From: a virus
Length of the DNA: 64,000 nucleotides
Direction: 5' to 3' (one strand)
Virus record (IMG/VR): IMGVR_UViG_3300042691_023046
Location: 19,729-83,728 of that record
Below, in pieces: positions 32,687-41,438 of the stretch (its first letter is position 1; the number at the start of each line of letters is the position of its first letter). A model generated the notes under the pieces. That model had not been told where the DNA came from. It searched no databases and was given only the letters and a program-made list of their open reading frames with translations. The position numbers and the translations under genes were made by a program.

Positions 32687-33781
32687 ATGACACAAACAAC
32701 AACACCAGAAGAAAAACCAAGTTTATTAAAAAATAAAGCAGAAGTAAAACCAGAAATTTTAGTAGATGCTTTAGAAAATTTTACACCTGTAGCAGAATTA
32801 GGTATTAAACCAAAAGTAGATATACCATCAGAAGCAATTCCAGTAATAACTACAACAGATAAAGAAAAAAGAGTTATTAGAAAAGTAATCTTAAAAGTAA
32901 ATAGAATGGAAAATGAACATTCTGTTATGCCTAAAGATTTAAGAGAATATAGACAAAGAATTAGTTCTGAAATTAAAATGTTAGGAGGAATACCTACAAC
33001 AGATTGTATTAAAGGTTTAACAAAAGACCAAGAAGAATACTTATTACCACAAACTTTAGGTATGCGCCCACATGAAAATGGTTGGCAAGCTAGAGTAAGA
33101 GATTTTTGGTTAGATAGAAGTTTTATTATAGAAGGTGAAAAAACTTTAAATGCTAGTGCAACTATTAGAACAATTACTAATTCATTAGGTCAATCAGTAG
33201 AAATAGAAGTTCCTGATAATTTAGATGAATATATTAATTGGGGTATGGCTATGGAAAGTTCAAAAGTAGCTAAAACAAAAATGGAAAAAGATAACAGTTC
33301 GTTATATGCTGTTATAATGGATGATACAGCAGAAATCGAAAGAAAACAAATAGAAGATTTAAGTATATTAGATGCAGCAGATTTAGCTTATGTAAATTTA
33401 ATAAGAGATAGTTCAACCGAAGCTACATCTAATAAAATAGATTGGATTTTAGCTAAAATTAAACAACCTAGTGAAAATTATTATTCAGCTTCACCAGAAA
33501 TTAAAAAATTAAGAATTAGACGATTTAAAGATGAAAATCCTACTTCTTTTATAGAAGAATTAAAAAATCCAAATTTAGAAGCAGAAGCTTTAATTAACAC
33601 AGGATTAAATGAAGGAGTTATTTCATTAGATGGAACAACTTATTTCTTTGGATTAGAAAATTTAGGTACTTACGCAGAAGCAGTACATTATGTAGGAAAT
33701 GCTAATACACCAGAAAAAACAATGATATTGCAAAAATTAAAAAGCACTTTAAAAGTAGCTACTGGAAAAAAAATTAAATAA
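32687..33781 (+). CDS. Virion structural protein downstream of the capsid gene
   Basis: The 364 residues open with a disordered Pro/Lys/Glu region (about 1-60) and continue with charged, helical sequence including a conserved-looking block (TLGMRPHENGWQARVRDFWL). Position between the capsid and the next structural gene fits crAss-like capsid auxiliary or cement proteins, but no direct fold match is evident. The C-terminus is basic (KSTLKVATGKKIK). Confidence 0.6.
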   Translation: MTQTTTPEEKPSLLKNKAEVKPEILVDALENFTPVAELGIKPKVDIPSEAIPVITTTDKEKRVIRKVILKVNRMENEHSVMPKDLREYRQRISSEIKMLGGIPTTDCIKGLTKDQEEYLLPQTLGMRPHENGWQARVRDFWLDRSFIIEGEKTLNASATIRTITNSLGQSVEIEVPDNLDEYINWGMAMESSKVAKTKMEKDNSSLYAVIMDDTAEIERKQIEDLSILDAADLAYVNLIRDSSTEATSNKIDWILAKIKQPSENYYSASPEIKKLRIRRFKDENPTSFIEELKNPNLEAEALINTGLNEGVISLDGTTYFFGLENLGTYAEAVHYVGNANTPEKTMILQKLKSTLKVATGKKIK

Positions 33782-33805
33782 AAATTTTAAATAAAATAAA
33801 TAAAA

Positions 33806-35425
33806 ATGAATAAATTACTAATTTTAAGTGGTACAACAAACCAAACTTATGGTAGAAGTGCAGCTTCTACTACTAAAAATACAGGTTTAACAACTGATAT
33901 ATTAAATGCAGGTTGTGTTGGTATATATGGTTTAGTAGGTACTGATGCTACTACAGCAGCTAATAACGGTAAAAACTGTTTAGTAGGTGATGTAGCAGGT
34001 ACAGGAGTTATTACTGGTGCTGCATTTTTAGCAGGAGGTGGAGATTTTGTACAAGTAGTACAAGGTGTTAATCCATTAACAGGTACACCTATATCAACAC
34101 ATATTATAAACCCTCGTAGAGTAACTAGAATTACTAAACAAGTTTATACTAGCCCTATTAATGAAGTTTCATTTTTAGGTTGGAATGGAACAAGTGGTAG
34201 TTTAAATTTACCTACTATTACACAAGGTTCACAAGGTACTTTGTTATCAGTAGGAGTAGAACAAAATGCAAATTTGCAAATCAGAAATCAAGAAGATTAT
34301 GATACAGGAGTTTTATTAACAACTGATACAGGATACACTATATCTTCAAAACTTGTAGTACAAATGAATAGTGCTAATGGTTATTTAACTCAAAGAGGTT
34401 TTGTAACTGGTAATGGTACTCAAGCAGATTTTACAGGTACAGCTACAGCTATTCTTTATACTAAAGATTCTACTACAGCTTCTTTTGTAATTCAAGATGC
34501 TACAAATGGTTGGGTAGCTAGTACAGGTACAGTAGCAGCAGGTGATACAATAGGTATTGCTCATGCTAATATGAAATCAGTAACTTTTACAGCTACACTA
34601 TTAGGTACAGGAGCAGGTAGAACAATCGTAACAATTGGTTCAACAATATATAATATAGCAGATGCAGGTACAGCAGCTCAAAATGCTACAGCTATTGCAG
34701 CAGCTATTAATGCAGGTTCTCAAGCAACAGCCACAGTATCTACAGCAGATGTAACTATAGTATTAAATCCTAGTTCATTAGGTGCTAAAATATTAGTACA
34801 ATTAACTGCTGATGATGCAGCTTGGACTACACCTACTTTAACAGTAAATTCAACTACTGGTGATACAACAAATGTTTTACATAGAGCATTAGCAACAGTT
34901 TCAGCAGCAGCTACTTTTGAATTAGATAGACCATATAGAGGTGAAACAGGTTATTTCTTAGGATTAACTTCTACATCTTTAGGTACAGGTATTGTAACAG
35001 GTACAACTGAATGGGGTGTTAAAATGTTAATTTTAACAGCAGGAGATAAATATGAATATGCTAAACAAGGTGTTTTACAATATGCTACTTTAACTCAAAG
35101 AGAAATAACAGGAGCAGTAAATCCTTCTTATGGTTTTGGTACTGGTCAATCTGTAGCAGATATGGAAAAATTAACTGTAGTTTATCGTGGTCAAATTGAC
35201 ACAATAGATTTAAGAATGAAACAGTTACCTAGATATGCTAATTTAGCAACTAATTATGATTTTTATACTATTCAATACAGCACATTAAATGATAGAGATG
35301 CTTTAGAACAAAGTGTTGTAAATTTAGTAGATGTAGGTTTAGCAGTTCCAGTAGGACATGCAGGACAAGCAGTATTAGAAACAGTAATGAAAGCTTTATT
35401 TAGTTCTGCTGTAGTTAATTTCTAG
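33806..35425 (+). CDS. Large beta-rich virion protein (auxiliary capsid candidate)
   Basis: The 539-residue protein is Gly/Thr/Ala-rich and beta-like throughout. Its N-terminal and C-terminal parts (INPRRVTRITKQVYTSPINE; MKQLPRYANLATNYDFYTIQ) form one domain, and residues about 200-370 (alternating Thr/Ala with ATAIAAAINAGSQATATVST) look like an inserted immunoglobulin-like or repeat domain. Such decorations are common on capsid-surface proteins. Higher GC and Ala content than neighbours mark it as a highly expressed virion component. Confidence 0.6.
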   Translation: MNKLLILSGTTNQTYGRSAASTTKNTGLTTDILNAGCVGIYGLVGTDATTAANNGKNCLVGDVAGTGVITGAAFLAGGGDFVQVVQGVNPLTGTPISTHIINPRRVTRITKQVYTSPINEVSFLGWNGTSGSLNLPTITQGSQGTLLSVGVEQNANLQIRNQEDYDTGVLLTTDTGYTISSKLVVQMNSANGYLTQRGFVTGNGTQADFTGTATAILYTKDSTTASFVIQDATNGWVASTGTVAAGDTIGIAHANMKSVTFTATLLGTGAGRTIVTIGSTIYNIADAGTAAQNATAIAAAINAGSQATATVSTADVTIVLNPSSLGAKILVQLTADDAAWTTPTLTVNSTTGDTTNVLHRALATVSAAATFELDRPYRGETGYFLGLTSTSLGTGIVTGTTEWGVKMLILTAGDKYEYAKQGVLQYATLTQREITGAVNPSYGFGTGQSVADMEKLTVVYRGQIDTIDLRMKQLPRYANLATNYDFYTIQYSTLNDRDALEQSVVNLVDVGLAVPVGHAGQAVLETVMKALFSSAVVNF

Positions 35426-35434
35426 TAAATTAAT

Positions 35435-36121
35435 ATGACAGTCAAAGAAGCATATATATATATTCAACAAGGGCTGCAAAATATTGCAGCCTTTGTTTAT
35501 TCTGATGTGTTATTACCAGAATTAGATGTGTTTTGGAATGAAGGTACAAACAAATTAATAGAATTAGCTTTTCCTGATGAAAGTAACGATAATCAAAATA
35601 AAAAATATCAATCAGTACAAGCTAGTTTAGATGATTTAAGAGTATTAGAAATTTTAAATCATAGTCCTACTATAACATCAGAAGCATTAGGTAGTTATAC
35701 TACTAGTTATATAACATTACCTAGTAATTATAGACATTTGTTAAATGATACTACTACAGTTAAAAAAATAGGTTGTGAAACTTATGTACAAGCACCTAAC
35801 AGATTAACTAAAAGTGAAGATATATATAATTTATTAGAAACATCAGTTTTTAAAACAAGTGTTAAAAGTCCTATTTCAAGATTAACAGGAAATAGATTAT
35901 ATGTTTATCAAACATATAAAGGAATAAAACAATTTGATATAGGTGCTATACTTATAGATTATATTAAAAAACCTGATGTTGTTGCTTATGGTAGTACTGG
36001 TAATACAGTATTACAATTTCCAGACCAAGTTTGTTTTAAAATAATAGATATAGTATTAATTTATATAGCTATTGTAGCAGAACAAAACCCAAATAAAATT
36101 CAATTTTTAAGTAAAGTATAA
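35435..36121 (+). CDS. Head-tail connector/ring protein
   Basis: The 228 residues have the look of a ring (connector) protein conserved in crAss-like phages: a helical N-terminus (VKEAYIYIQQGLQNIAAF), SYITLPSNYRHLL in the middle, and IDYIKKPDVVAYGSTGNTVL near the end with a helical tail. Such proteins stack under the portal. It overlaps the next gene by 1 nt. Confidence 0.6.
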   Translation: MTVKEAYIYIQQGLQNIAAFVYSDVLLPELDVFWNEGTNKLIELAFPDESNDNQNKKYQSVQASLDDLRVLEILNHSPTITSEALGSYTTSYITLPSNYRHLLNDTTTVKKIGCETYVQAPNRLTKSEDIYNLLETSVFKTSVKSPISRLTGNRLYVYQTYKGIKQFDIGAILIDYIKKPDVVAYGSTGNTVLQFPDQVCFKIIDIVLIYIAIVAEQNPNKIQFLSKV

Positions 36122-36993
36122 TGGTATTAAAAATAGTACAAACAGCAGAACTTAATCAAAAAGGTAATATAATTACTTTAAAAGATATAACAGGAGCAGA
36201 TAATATATTAGATAGTACTAAATATGCTACAGGAAGTACTAATTTAAATAGAAATATACAAAACTCTATTAGTGAAGTAATAATAACTACACCTACTAAT
36301 ACTGTTTACAGTATTGTTGATAATTTAGCTATGACAACATCAAATGCTAATATTATAGCTAAAGGTACTGTGTTTCCTAATGAAAGTACAACTAAACTTA
36401 TTGCACCTACAGATATAGGATTAACTTCAAATTCTTTGTTTCCTGATGGTATTTATAAAATAGAAGTTTATCAACATTATTTGATAGATAATATAGAAGA
36501 TGGAACAGGTTATAGAATAAGTGATTTATCTTTAACTTTAGGAGGATATACTAATACAATTAAATTAGGGTATGTAGATACTTTATTGGGTAAATTTGTA
36601 GCCAATAATGATGGAGGAACACCTGCTTTATTAGCTTCTTATACACAATTTAATAATAATGTTTTAAGTGTTACAGGTGATACAATGTTATGTGATAAAC
36701 CTTTATTTACAAGTGTATTAGGTTATACATGTTTTGCTACATATAAAACAACATTATATGTAAAAAACACAACTAATTTATTAAATTGTTTTCAACCTAA
36801 AATAGCTAAAATAAGTATATCTGAAAAATCATGTTGTGCTAGTTGTAAAGATACACCACAAAAAGCAATAGAAGATATTTTTTATGGTTTGTTTATAATA
36901 GATGCACAATTTGCAGATGGTTTATATGATGAAGCTAATAAAGGTATTTTAACATTAAATAAAATATGTAATAATGAAGGGTGTAATTGCTAA
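36121..36993 (+). CDS. Virion/tail protein with Cys clusters
   Basis: The 290 residues are beta-rich for about 230 residues (an Ig-like look: YKIEVYQHYLIDNIEDGTGY) and end with two Cys clusters, KSCCASCKDTP and CNNEGCNC. Five to seven Cys in a short C-terminal region suggest a metal or disulfide site. It probably belongs to the tail connector or tube. Start overlaps the previous stop. Confidence 0.58.
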   Translation: MVLKIVQTAELNQKGNIITLKDITGADNILDSTKYATGSTNLNRNIQNSISEVIITTPTNTVYSIVDNLAMTTSNANIIAKGTVFPNESTTKLIAPTDIGLTSNSLFPDGIYKIEVYQHYLIDNIEDGTGYRISDLSLTLGGYTNTIKLGYVDTLLGKFVANNDGGTPALLASYTQFNNNVLSVTGDTMLCDKPLFTSVLGYTCFATYKTTLYVKNTTNLLNCFQPKIAKISISEKSCCASCKDTPQKAIEDIFYGLFIIDAQFADGLYDEANKGILTLNKICNNEGCNC

Positions 36994-37265
36994 TGATAAC
37001 TACAGAAGAATTAAATACTTTAAAATCAAGAACAACAGAATATTTTGCTCAATTAGGTAAAAATAATTTTAATAGTTTAAGATTTGGTACAGAATTATGT
37101 ACTACTAAATTTACTATTTTAAAAGAAGTATTAATGTATCAATGGGTTTTAAGTACATGGCAACAATACTTAGATGGTACAATAGTACCTGATGTTAATT
37201 ATATAACACAATCAGATTTAGATATTATAGTAAATAGGTTAAATTATATAATAGATGGGATTTAA
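36987..37265 (+). CDS. Small structural-operon protein
   Basis: Ninety-two residues, helical (TEYFAQLGKNNFNSLRFGTE; VLMYQWVLSTWQQYLDG), no motif. It may start at the Met at residue 3. It overlaps the next gene by 11 nt. Likely a virion or assembly factor by position. Confidence 0.55.
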   Translation: MLMITTEELNTLKSRTTEYFAQLGKNNFNSLRFGTELCTTKFTILKEVLMYQWVLSTWQQYLDGTIVPDVNYITQSDLDIIVNRLNYIIDGI

Positions 37266-37989
37266 TATATTTTCTAAAGCTACACATGAATCAGAAGTAG
37301 GAAATACTTCATTTGATAAATTATTTGATTTAAACAAATCAAATGATTGTGGTTGTAAAGATGGTAAAGATGGGCAGTCCATAACTGTAGTTTCTTCTTC
37401 TTTAGATGAAAGTGGAAATACTATTGTATTATTTAGTGATGGTTCAACTGTTACAATTAATAAAGGTAATAATGGGGCAGATGGTTCTAATGGCTCTAAT
37501 GGAATAAATGGTACAGATGGAACAGATGGTACTAATGGTAAAAGTATTTCAGTTTTAAGTCAAACAATAGATAGTAATGGTAATACAATTATTACACTTA
37601 CTGATGGAGTTACTAATTGGAATATACTTGTTAATAAAGGGACTAATGGAACAAATGGAGTAGATGGAACTAATGGTACAAACGGGGTTGATGGTATAGA
37701 TGGAATAAATGGTACAGATGGAACAGATGGTAAAAGTGCTTATGAAATAGCTGTATTAAATGGTTTTGTAGGAACAGAAGCAGCATGGCTTCTTAGTTTA
37801 AAAGGTTTAAATGGAACTAACGGTACTAATGGAACTGATGGTACAGATATATCTACATTACCTTATTACAATGAAGCAGGGACTTTAATATCACCTTCAC
37901 CTAATCCTTGTTCAACTGGTAAAACTTATATTTTAACACATGGTTGTAAAAGTGGTGTGCCAACTTTTTATTGGCAAGAACAACCTTAA
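37255..37989 (+). CDS. Collagen-like fibre protein
   Basis: The 244 residues have two blocks of Gly-x-Asn/Thr-Gly-Thr/Asp repeats (NGADGSNGSNGINGTDGTDG about residue 75 and NGTNGVDGTNGTNGVDGIDG about residue 135), the Gly-X-Y pattern of collagen-like trimeric fibres. A TVVSSSLDESGNTIVLFSDG / SVLSQTIDSNGNTIITLTDG duplicated beta unit precedes each block, so the module is duplicated. A C-terminal Trp/Cys region ends the protein. A surface fibre that may contact the host or mucus. Confidence 0.82.
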   Translation: MGFNIFSKATHESEVGNTSFDKLFDLNKSNDCGCKDGKDGQSITVVSSSLDESGNTIVLFSDGSTVTINKGNNGADGSNGSNGINGTDGTDGTNGKSISVLSQTIDSNGNTIITLTDGVTNWNILVNKGTNGTNGVDGTNGTNGVDGIDGINGTDGTDGKSAYEIAVLNGFVGTEAAWLLSLKGLNGTNGTNGTDGTDISTLPYYNEAGTLISPSPNPCSTGKTYILTHGCKSGVPTFYWQEQP

Positions 37990-38024
37990 TACTTTTTTAA
38001 TTTTTAATTATCAAACAATTTAAT

Positions 38025-38032
38025 TATATTTG
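38025..38032 (+). promoter_or_regulatory. Internal promoter candidate (-7 box TATATTTG)
   Basis: TATATTTG lies 5 nt before the ATG at 38038 in the 48-nt gap after the fibre gene. An exact TTG at 19 nt is not present (TTT is). Same spacing to ATG as the promoter at 19915. Confidence 0.45.
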
Positions 38033-38037
38033 CAATT

Positions 38038-38340
38038 ATGTGGGAATTTATAGAAAAATTAATAACAGATATTACTGTATGTACAGCAGTAACAGTAAAT
38101 AGTACAACAAAAACAGAAGCTTTATTAAATACTAGTAAAAGTTATAAATGTAAAATTATTGAAGTAAGAAATACTTCAAGTACTGATAATATAAGAGTAT
38201 ATACTAATAATTCAACAGAATATTTTACAATGTTACCACTTGAACGTAGAGTAGTTATGGTAAAAAATTTAAGCGATTTAGCATTTAGTTTAGCTGTAGG
38301 TACTACATCTACAAGAATAGAGTTAGTAATAGAAAATTAA
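38038..38340 (+). CDS. Small beta-rich virion-block protein
   Basis: One hundred residues, beta-rich (VTVNSTTKTEALLNTSKSYK; SSTDNIRVYTNNSTEYFTML), no motif. It may be a small fibre or decoration protein; first gene behind an internal promoter candidate. Confidence 0.5.
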   Translation: MWEFIEKLITDITVCTAVTVNSTTKTEALLNTSKSYKCKIIEVRNTSSTDNIRVYTNNSTEYFTMLPLERRVVMVKNLSDLAFSLAVGTTSTRIELVIEN

Positions 38341-38353
38341 TAAATAAATTATT

Positions 38354-39055
38354 ATGACTAGACAAACAGCAAGAAGTTCATTAGGTAGTGGAGGAAGTTC
38401 ATTAGTAAATGGAATACTACAAATAGCAGGAGGAGTTGGTTTAGACACTACTTTAAGAAATATAACTGACCGACTAGGAACATTAAGTCCTTTAAATTTA
38501 AGTACAGCACAAGTAAATATAGGTGGTGGTACTTCATTAGGAAGATTAGTTATAAGAGGTGATGGTACAAATCCAATTAATAGATTTGAAGATAGTACAG
38601 GAACTTTATTTTGGAGTTTAAATGCAGCAGCTACTATTCAACGAATAGGAGGTACAACTTCAAGTTTTCCAGCTATAAAAAGAAATGGTTCAGCAATTGA
38701 TTTTAGATTAGCTGACGATAGTGCTTATTGTGCAATTAGTGCTTATGATGTTCAAGTATTTAACAGTAGGTATTTTTTATTAGGTTCAAATTCGTCAGGT
38801 ACAGCAGGAGTATTAATGTCGGGCTTAGGGCAAGGAATACTTAGTTTAACAGATGCAGGAGCAACGAATGGTATTACACAATTAAGATTTGGTAGAGGTT
38901 CAGATATTGGTATTTTTAATGGAACAGGTAGTCCAGAAGGAGTAGTTACAGCACCAGCAGGTTCAATTTATTTAAATAAATTAGGAGGTGTTTTTACTAG
39001 TGTATTTGTTAAACAAACAGGAACAGGTAACACAAATTGGGTAGGTATAGGATAA
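38354..39055 (+). CDS. Tail-fibre-like protein
   Basis: The 233 residues have short Gly/Asn/Ser-rich beta motifs (GGTSLGRLVIRGDGTNPINR; GILSLTDAGATNGITQLRFG) and a C-terminal GAPAGSIYLNKLGGVFTSVF, then VKQTGTGNTNWVGIG, a pattern seen at the end of many Bacteroidota phage fibre and spike proteins (a trimer-forming end). No enzymatic motif. Probable receptor-binding or fibre part. Confidence 0.65.
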   Translation: MTRQTARSSLGSGGSSLVNGILQIAGGVGLDTTLRNITDRLGTLSPLNLSTAQVNIGGGTSLGRLVIRGDGTNPINRFEDSTGTLFWSLNAAATIQRIGGTTSSFPAIKRNGSAIDFRLADDSAYCAISAYDVQVFNSRYFLLGSNSSGTAGVLMSGLGQGILSLTDAGATNGITQLRFGRGSDIGIFNGTGSPEGVVTAPAGSIYLNKLGGVFTSVFVKQTGTGNTNWVGIG

Positions 39056-39074
39056 TATATTAAATAATAAAAAT

Positions 39075-39383
39075 ATGATAGTATTAAATGAAATAAGTGT
39101 AATAGAAACAGGTGCAGAAGTAAGCTACAAAGCTAAAGAACTTACAATTAAGTATGAAGCTGATTTAGAAACTGAATTAATTGATGGAGTTCTTACAAAA
39201 GTAGGAAAAATTAAAAGTTGGATATTTAATGAAACTGGTAACAATATAATGAGTGTTCAAAGAATTGATAATGACAAAGATTTTATTGGTAAAGATATTT
39301 TAGGAGAATTACATAAAATATATATTATACAATTAAAATCATTAAATCCTAATTTAACTTTTATAGATACTTATAATAAATAA
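39075..39383 (+). CDS. Small unknown protein
   Basis: One hundred and two residues, mixed alpha/beta, with a YKAKELTIKYEADLETELID segment. No motif. Co-transcribed with fibre and lysis genes. Confidence 0.52.
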   Translation: MIVLNEISVIETGAEVSYKAKELTIKYEADLETELIDGVLTKVGKIKSWIFNETGNNIMSVQRIDNDKDFIGKDILGELHKIYIIQLKSLNPNLTFIDTYNK

Positions 39384-39385
39384 TT

Positions 39386-39547
39386 ATGTTAAAAATTGAA
39401 ATATCAGAACAAGAAGCTCAATTAATACTAAATGGGTTAGGAGAATTAAAAGCTAAAGAAAGTATTGAATTTATTTTAAAATTTAGACTAGTTTGTGAAC
39501 AACAAATAGAAGTTAATCGAAATAAACAAATAAATAAAAAAAAATAA
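39386..39547 (+). CDS. 53-residue charged helical protein
   Basis: Complete frame starting 2 nt after the previous stop: MLKIEISEQEAQLILNGLGE, then helices with a KFRLVCEQQIEVNRNKQINK tail. No motif; similar small helical proteins with a repeated Leu spacing occur beside phage lysis genes. Confidence 0.55.
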   Translation: MLKIEISEQEAQLILNGLGELKAKESIEFILKFRLVCEQQIEVNRNKQINKKK

Positions 39548-39573
39548 AAGTTAAATAAAATTAATAAAAAAAA

Positions 39574-39894
39574 ATGACTACATTAGAAATGGCAATAATT
39601 GTGATAGGGGTTTTGTGGGGAATACTAGGAATACTAGTAGGTATAATTTGGAATGATAATAAAGCTAAAATAAAAGCTTTAGAACTAATAACAACTAATT
39701 TAGATTCAAGAGTTCAAAAAGTAGAAGATATTCAAGGTACAGCTATAAAAAATTTAGAAAAAAAGTTTGAAAAACTAGAAGATAAATTTGATATACTTAC
39801 AACAAAAGTAAATGATTTAAGTAATTATATTACAACTTCTACAAAAACTGAATTAAGAATATTAGAAACTTTAGAAAACTTTAATAAAAAATAA
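39574..39894 (+). CDS. Single-span protein with coiled coil (lysis block)
   Basis: Residues 5-27 form one membrane helix (MAIIVIGVLWGILGILVGIIW), then about 75 residues of coiled coil (VQKVEDIQGTAIKNLEKKFE; LETLENFNKK). Short proteins like this accompany holin genes in many phages. It is 1 nt from the next, a two-span candidate holin. Confidence 0.6.
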   Translation: MTTLEMAIIVIGVLWGILGILVGIIWNDNKAKIKALELITTNLDSRVQKVEDIQGTAIKNLEKKFEKLEDKFDILTTKVNDLSNYITTSTKTELRILETLENFNKK

Positions 39895-39895
39895 T

Positions 39896-40117
39896 ATGAA
39901 AACAAATGTATCATTTAAAGATAATCCTATTACTACAACAATAGGTATAATACTTATTATGGTAAGTGTAATATTACTTATTTTACCTTATTTTATAGTA
40001 TTAAATGAAAGTGTACAGTGGTATATACCTGCTGTATTAGGAGGTATAGGTATATTATTTTTGTTAGCACCAGATAAATTAGTTTCAATTGTAGTTTCAA
40101 AATCAGATAAAATATAA
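39896..40117 (+). CDS. Candidate holin (two membrane spans)
   Basis: Seventy-three residues with two hydrophobic segments (ITTTIGIILIMVSVILLILP, then WYIPAVLGGIGILFLLAPD), short loops and a charged end, the look of a class II holin. It sits between the coiled-coil membrane gene and the DUF5675-type gene. Inference from topology and context. Confidence 0.55.
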   Translation: MKTNVSFKDNPITTTIGIILIMVSVILLILPYFIVLNESVQWYIPAVLGGIGILFLLAPDKLVSIVVSKSDKI

Positions 40118-40119
40118 CT

Positions 40120-40374
40120 ATGAAAGAATTATTAGCAAAACTATGGGTTAGTATAAACCAATCAGATAGTAAAGATATTAGTATTTTTAATATTTTAAAA
40201 AGATTAAGTGAATCAAGTGAAGTTGAGAAAATTGTTATACCTAGTAAAACAAATGAAGAAATATACGCTATAGTATCTCCTAGTACAGGATTAATGTTTA
40301 TTGATAAAGATATAAATAAAATAGTTTTTTATAATGGAACAGGTTGGGAAACTATAGTATCAGAAGTACAATAA
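40120..40374 (+). CDS. Small unknown protein
   Basis: Eighty-four residues; a conserved-looking IVSPSTGLMFIDKDINKIVF strand region with YNGTGWETI at the end, a pattern seen in phage fibre or lysis-block proteins. It starts 2 nt after the candidate holin. Function unknown. Confidence 0.52.
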   Translation: MKELLAKLWVSINQSDSKDISIFNILKRLSESSEVEKIVIPSKTNEEIYAIVSPSTGLMFIDKDINKIVFYNGTGWETIVSEVQ

Positions 40375-40385
40375 AATTATAAATT

Positions 40386-40817
40386 ATGGAATTAGAAGTA
40401 AATATATTTAAAAAAGCTGATACTTATAGAGCAGGAAAATTATCTATTAATGGTAAATTTTTTTGTTATACTCTTGAAGATAAAGATAGAGGATTATTAC
40501 AATCAATGTCTATTGAAGAAATAGCTAAAATAAAAGTACCTAAACAAACAGGAATACCTTTAGGAAAATATGAAGTAACAATTACTATTAGTAATAGGTT
40601 TAAAAAACCTATGATTCAATTAATGAATGTAAAAGGTTATGAAGGAGTTAGAATACATGCAGGAAATACATCAGCAGATGTGGAAGGTTGTCTTGCAGTA
40701 GCTTATGAAGATTCATCTGATGGATTTGCAAGTAATAGTAAAGCTTGTGCTGATAAATTATTTAAAGATATTGAATTAGCAATTAAAAAAGAAAAAATAT
40801 GGATAACAATAAAATAA
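40386..40817 (+). CDS. DUF5675-like lysis-block protein
   Basis: The 143 residues show ysINGKFFCYTLEDKDR, IPLGKYEVTITISNRFKKPM, MNVKGYEGVRIHAGNTSADV and EGCLAVAY, the signature of DUF5675, a family common in Bacteroidota phages. Its His (RIHAGN) and Cys (EGC) form a pair that recalls L,D-transpeptidase-like sites, and it stands where an endolysin would be, but no activity is established. It overlaps the next gene by 19 nt. Confidence 0.72.
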   Translation: MELEVNIFKKADTYRAGKLSINGKFFCYTLEDKDRGLLQSMSIEEIAKIKVPKQTGIPLGKYEVTITISNRFKKPMIQLMNVKGYEGVRIHAGNTSADVEGCLAVAYEDSSDGFASNSKACADKLFKDIELAIKKEKIWITIK

Positions 40818-41152
40818 CTAAAACATTATTTTTATTATTATTGTTATTTATAGTATTATTTAGTATAGTAATTTATAAATATATTAATTTATCAAATACA
40901 AAAGATATACAATATGACAATTATGAAATAGAATTACAATTAAAACAAGATAGTTTTAATAATTTACAGAAACATTCTGATAGTATAGAAATTTTATTTA
41001 ATTCTAAACAAGCTACAATAATAAACAATACTTATATATATGAACAACAAAATAAAAAAATTGGTAGTGCTAATGTTACTTTTACTGACAGTTTGTTTAA
41101 AGCAAACTTACAGTCAGATTATAAAAAGTATGGACACCTTATCACAAACTGA
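40799..41152 (+). CDS. Single-span periplasmic coiled-coil protein, spanin-like
   Basis: The 117-residue protein has one N-terminal membrane segment (LFLLLLLFIVLFSIVIY, residues 9-26) then a long polar/coiled-coil region ending ANLQSDYKKYGHLITN. That topology fits an inner-membrane spanin. The next frame begins inside its 3' end, the usual nested spanin layout. Not confirmed. Confidence 0.5.
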   Translation: MDNNKITKTLFLLLLLFIVLFSIVIYKYINLSNTKDIQYDNYEIELQLKQDSFNNLQKHSDSIEILFNSKQATIINNTYIYEQQNKKIGSANVTFTDSLFKANLQSDYKKYGHLITN

Positions 41153-41438
41153 TAAAAAATTAATTAATATTGTACATAATATAGTTGTACAACAAGATTC
41201 AACTATTAAAAATTTAGATACATTAATTGTTTTTCAAAAACTTATGTTAGTAGATAAAAACAAACAAATAATAGTTTTAAAAGAAATTAATAAAATTAAA
41301 GATAAACAATTAGGACAAACTACTAATCAAATTATAAATTTATCTAAAGAAAATAAAAAATTAAAAGTATATAAACAAATAGTATTTGTTGTAATACCTA
41401 TAGTTATAATAGAAACTTTAATAATTATATTTAAATGA
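41040..41438 (+). CDS. Membrane protein overlapping the spanin-like gene; start uncertain
   Basis: From 41040 the product is 132 residues with a hydrophobic signal-like N-terminus (KLVVLMLLLLTVCLKQTYS) inside the preceding gene and a C-terminal membrane segment (IVFVVIPIVIIETLIIIF). From the internal Met at 41130 it would be 102 residues with only the C-terminal span. The C-terminal half (Lys/Gln coiled coil then TM) is real; which start is used decides whether an overlapping Rz/Rz1-like pair exists. Confidence 0.55.
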   Translation: MNNKIKKLVVLMLLLLTVCLKQTYSQIIKSMDTLSQTDKKLINIVHNIVVQQDSTIKNLDTLIVFQKLMLVDKNKQIIVLKEINKIKDKQLGQTTNQIINLSKENKKLKVYKQIVFVVIPIVIIETLIIIFK

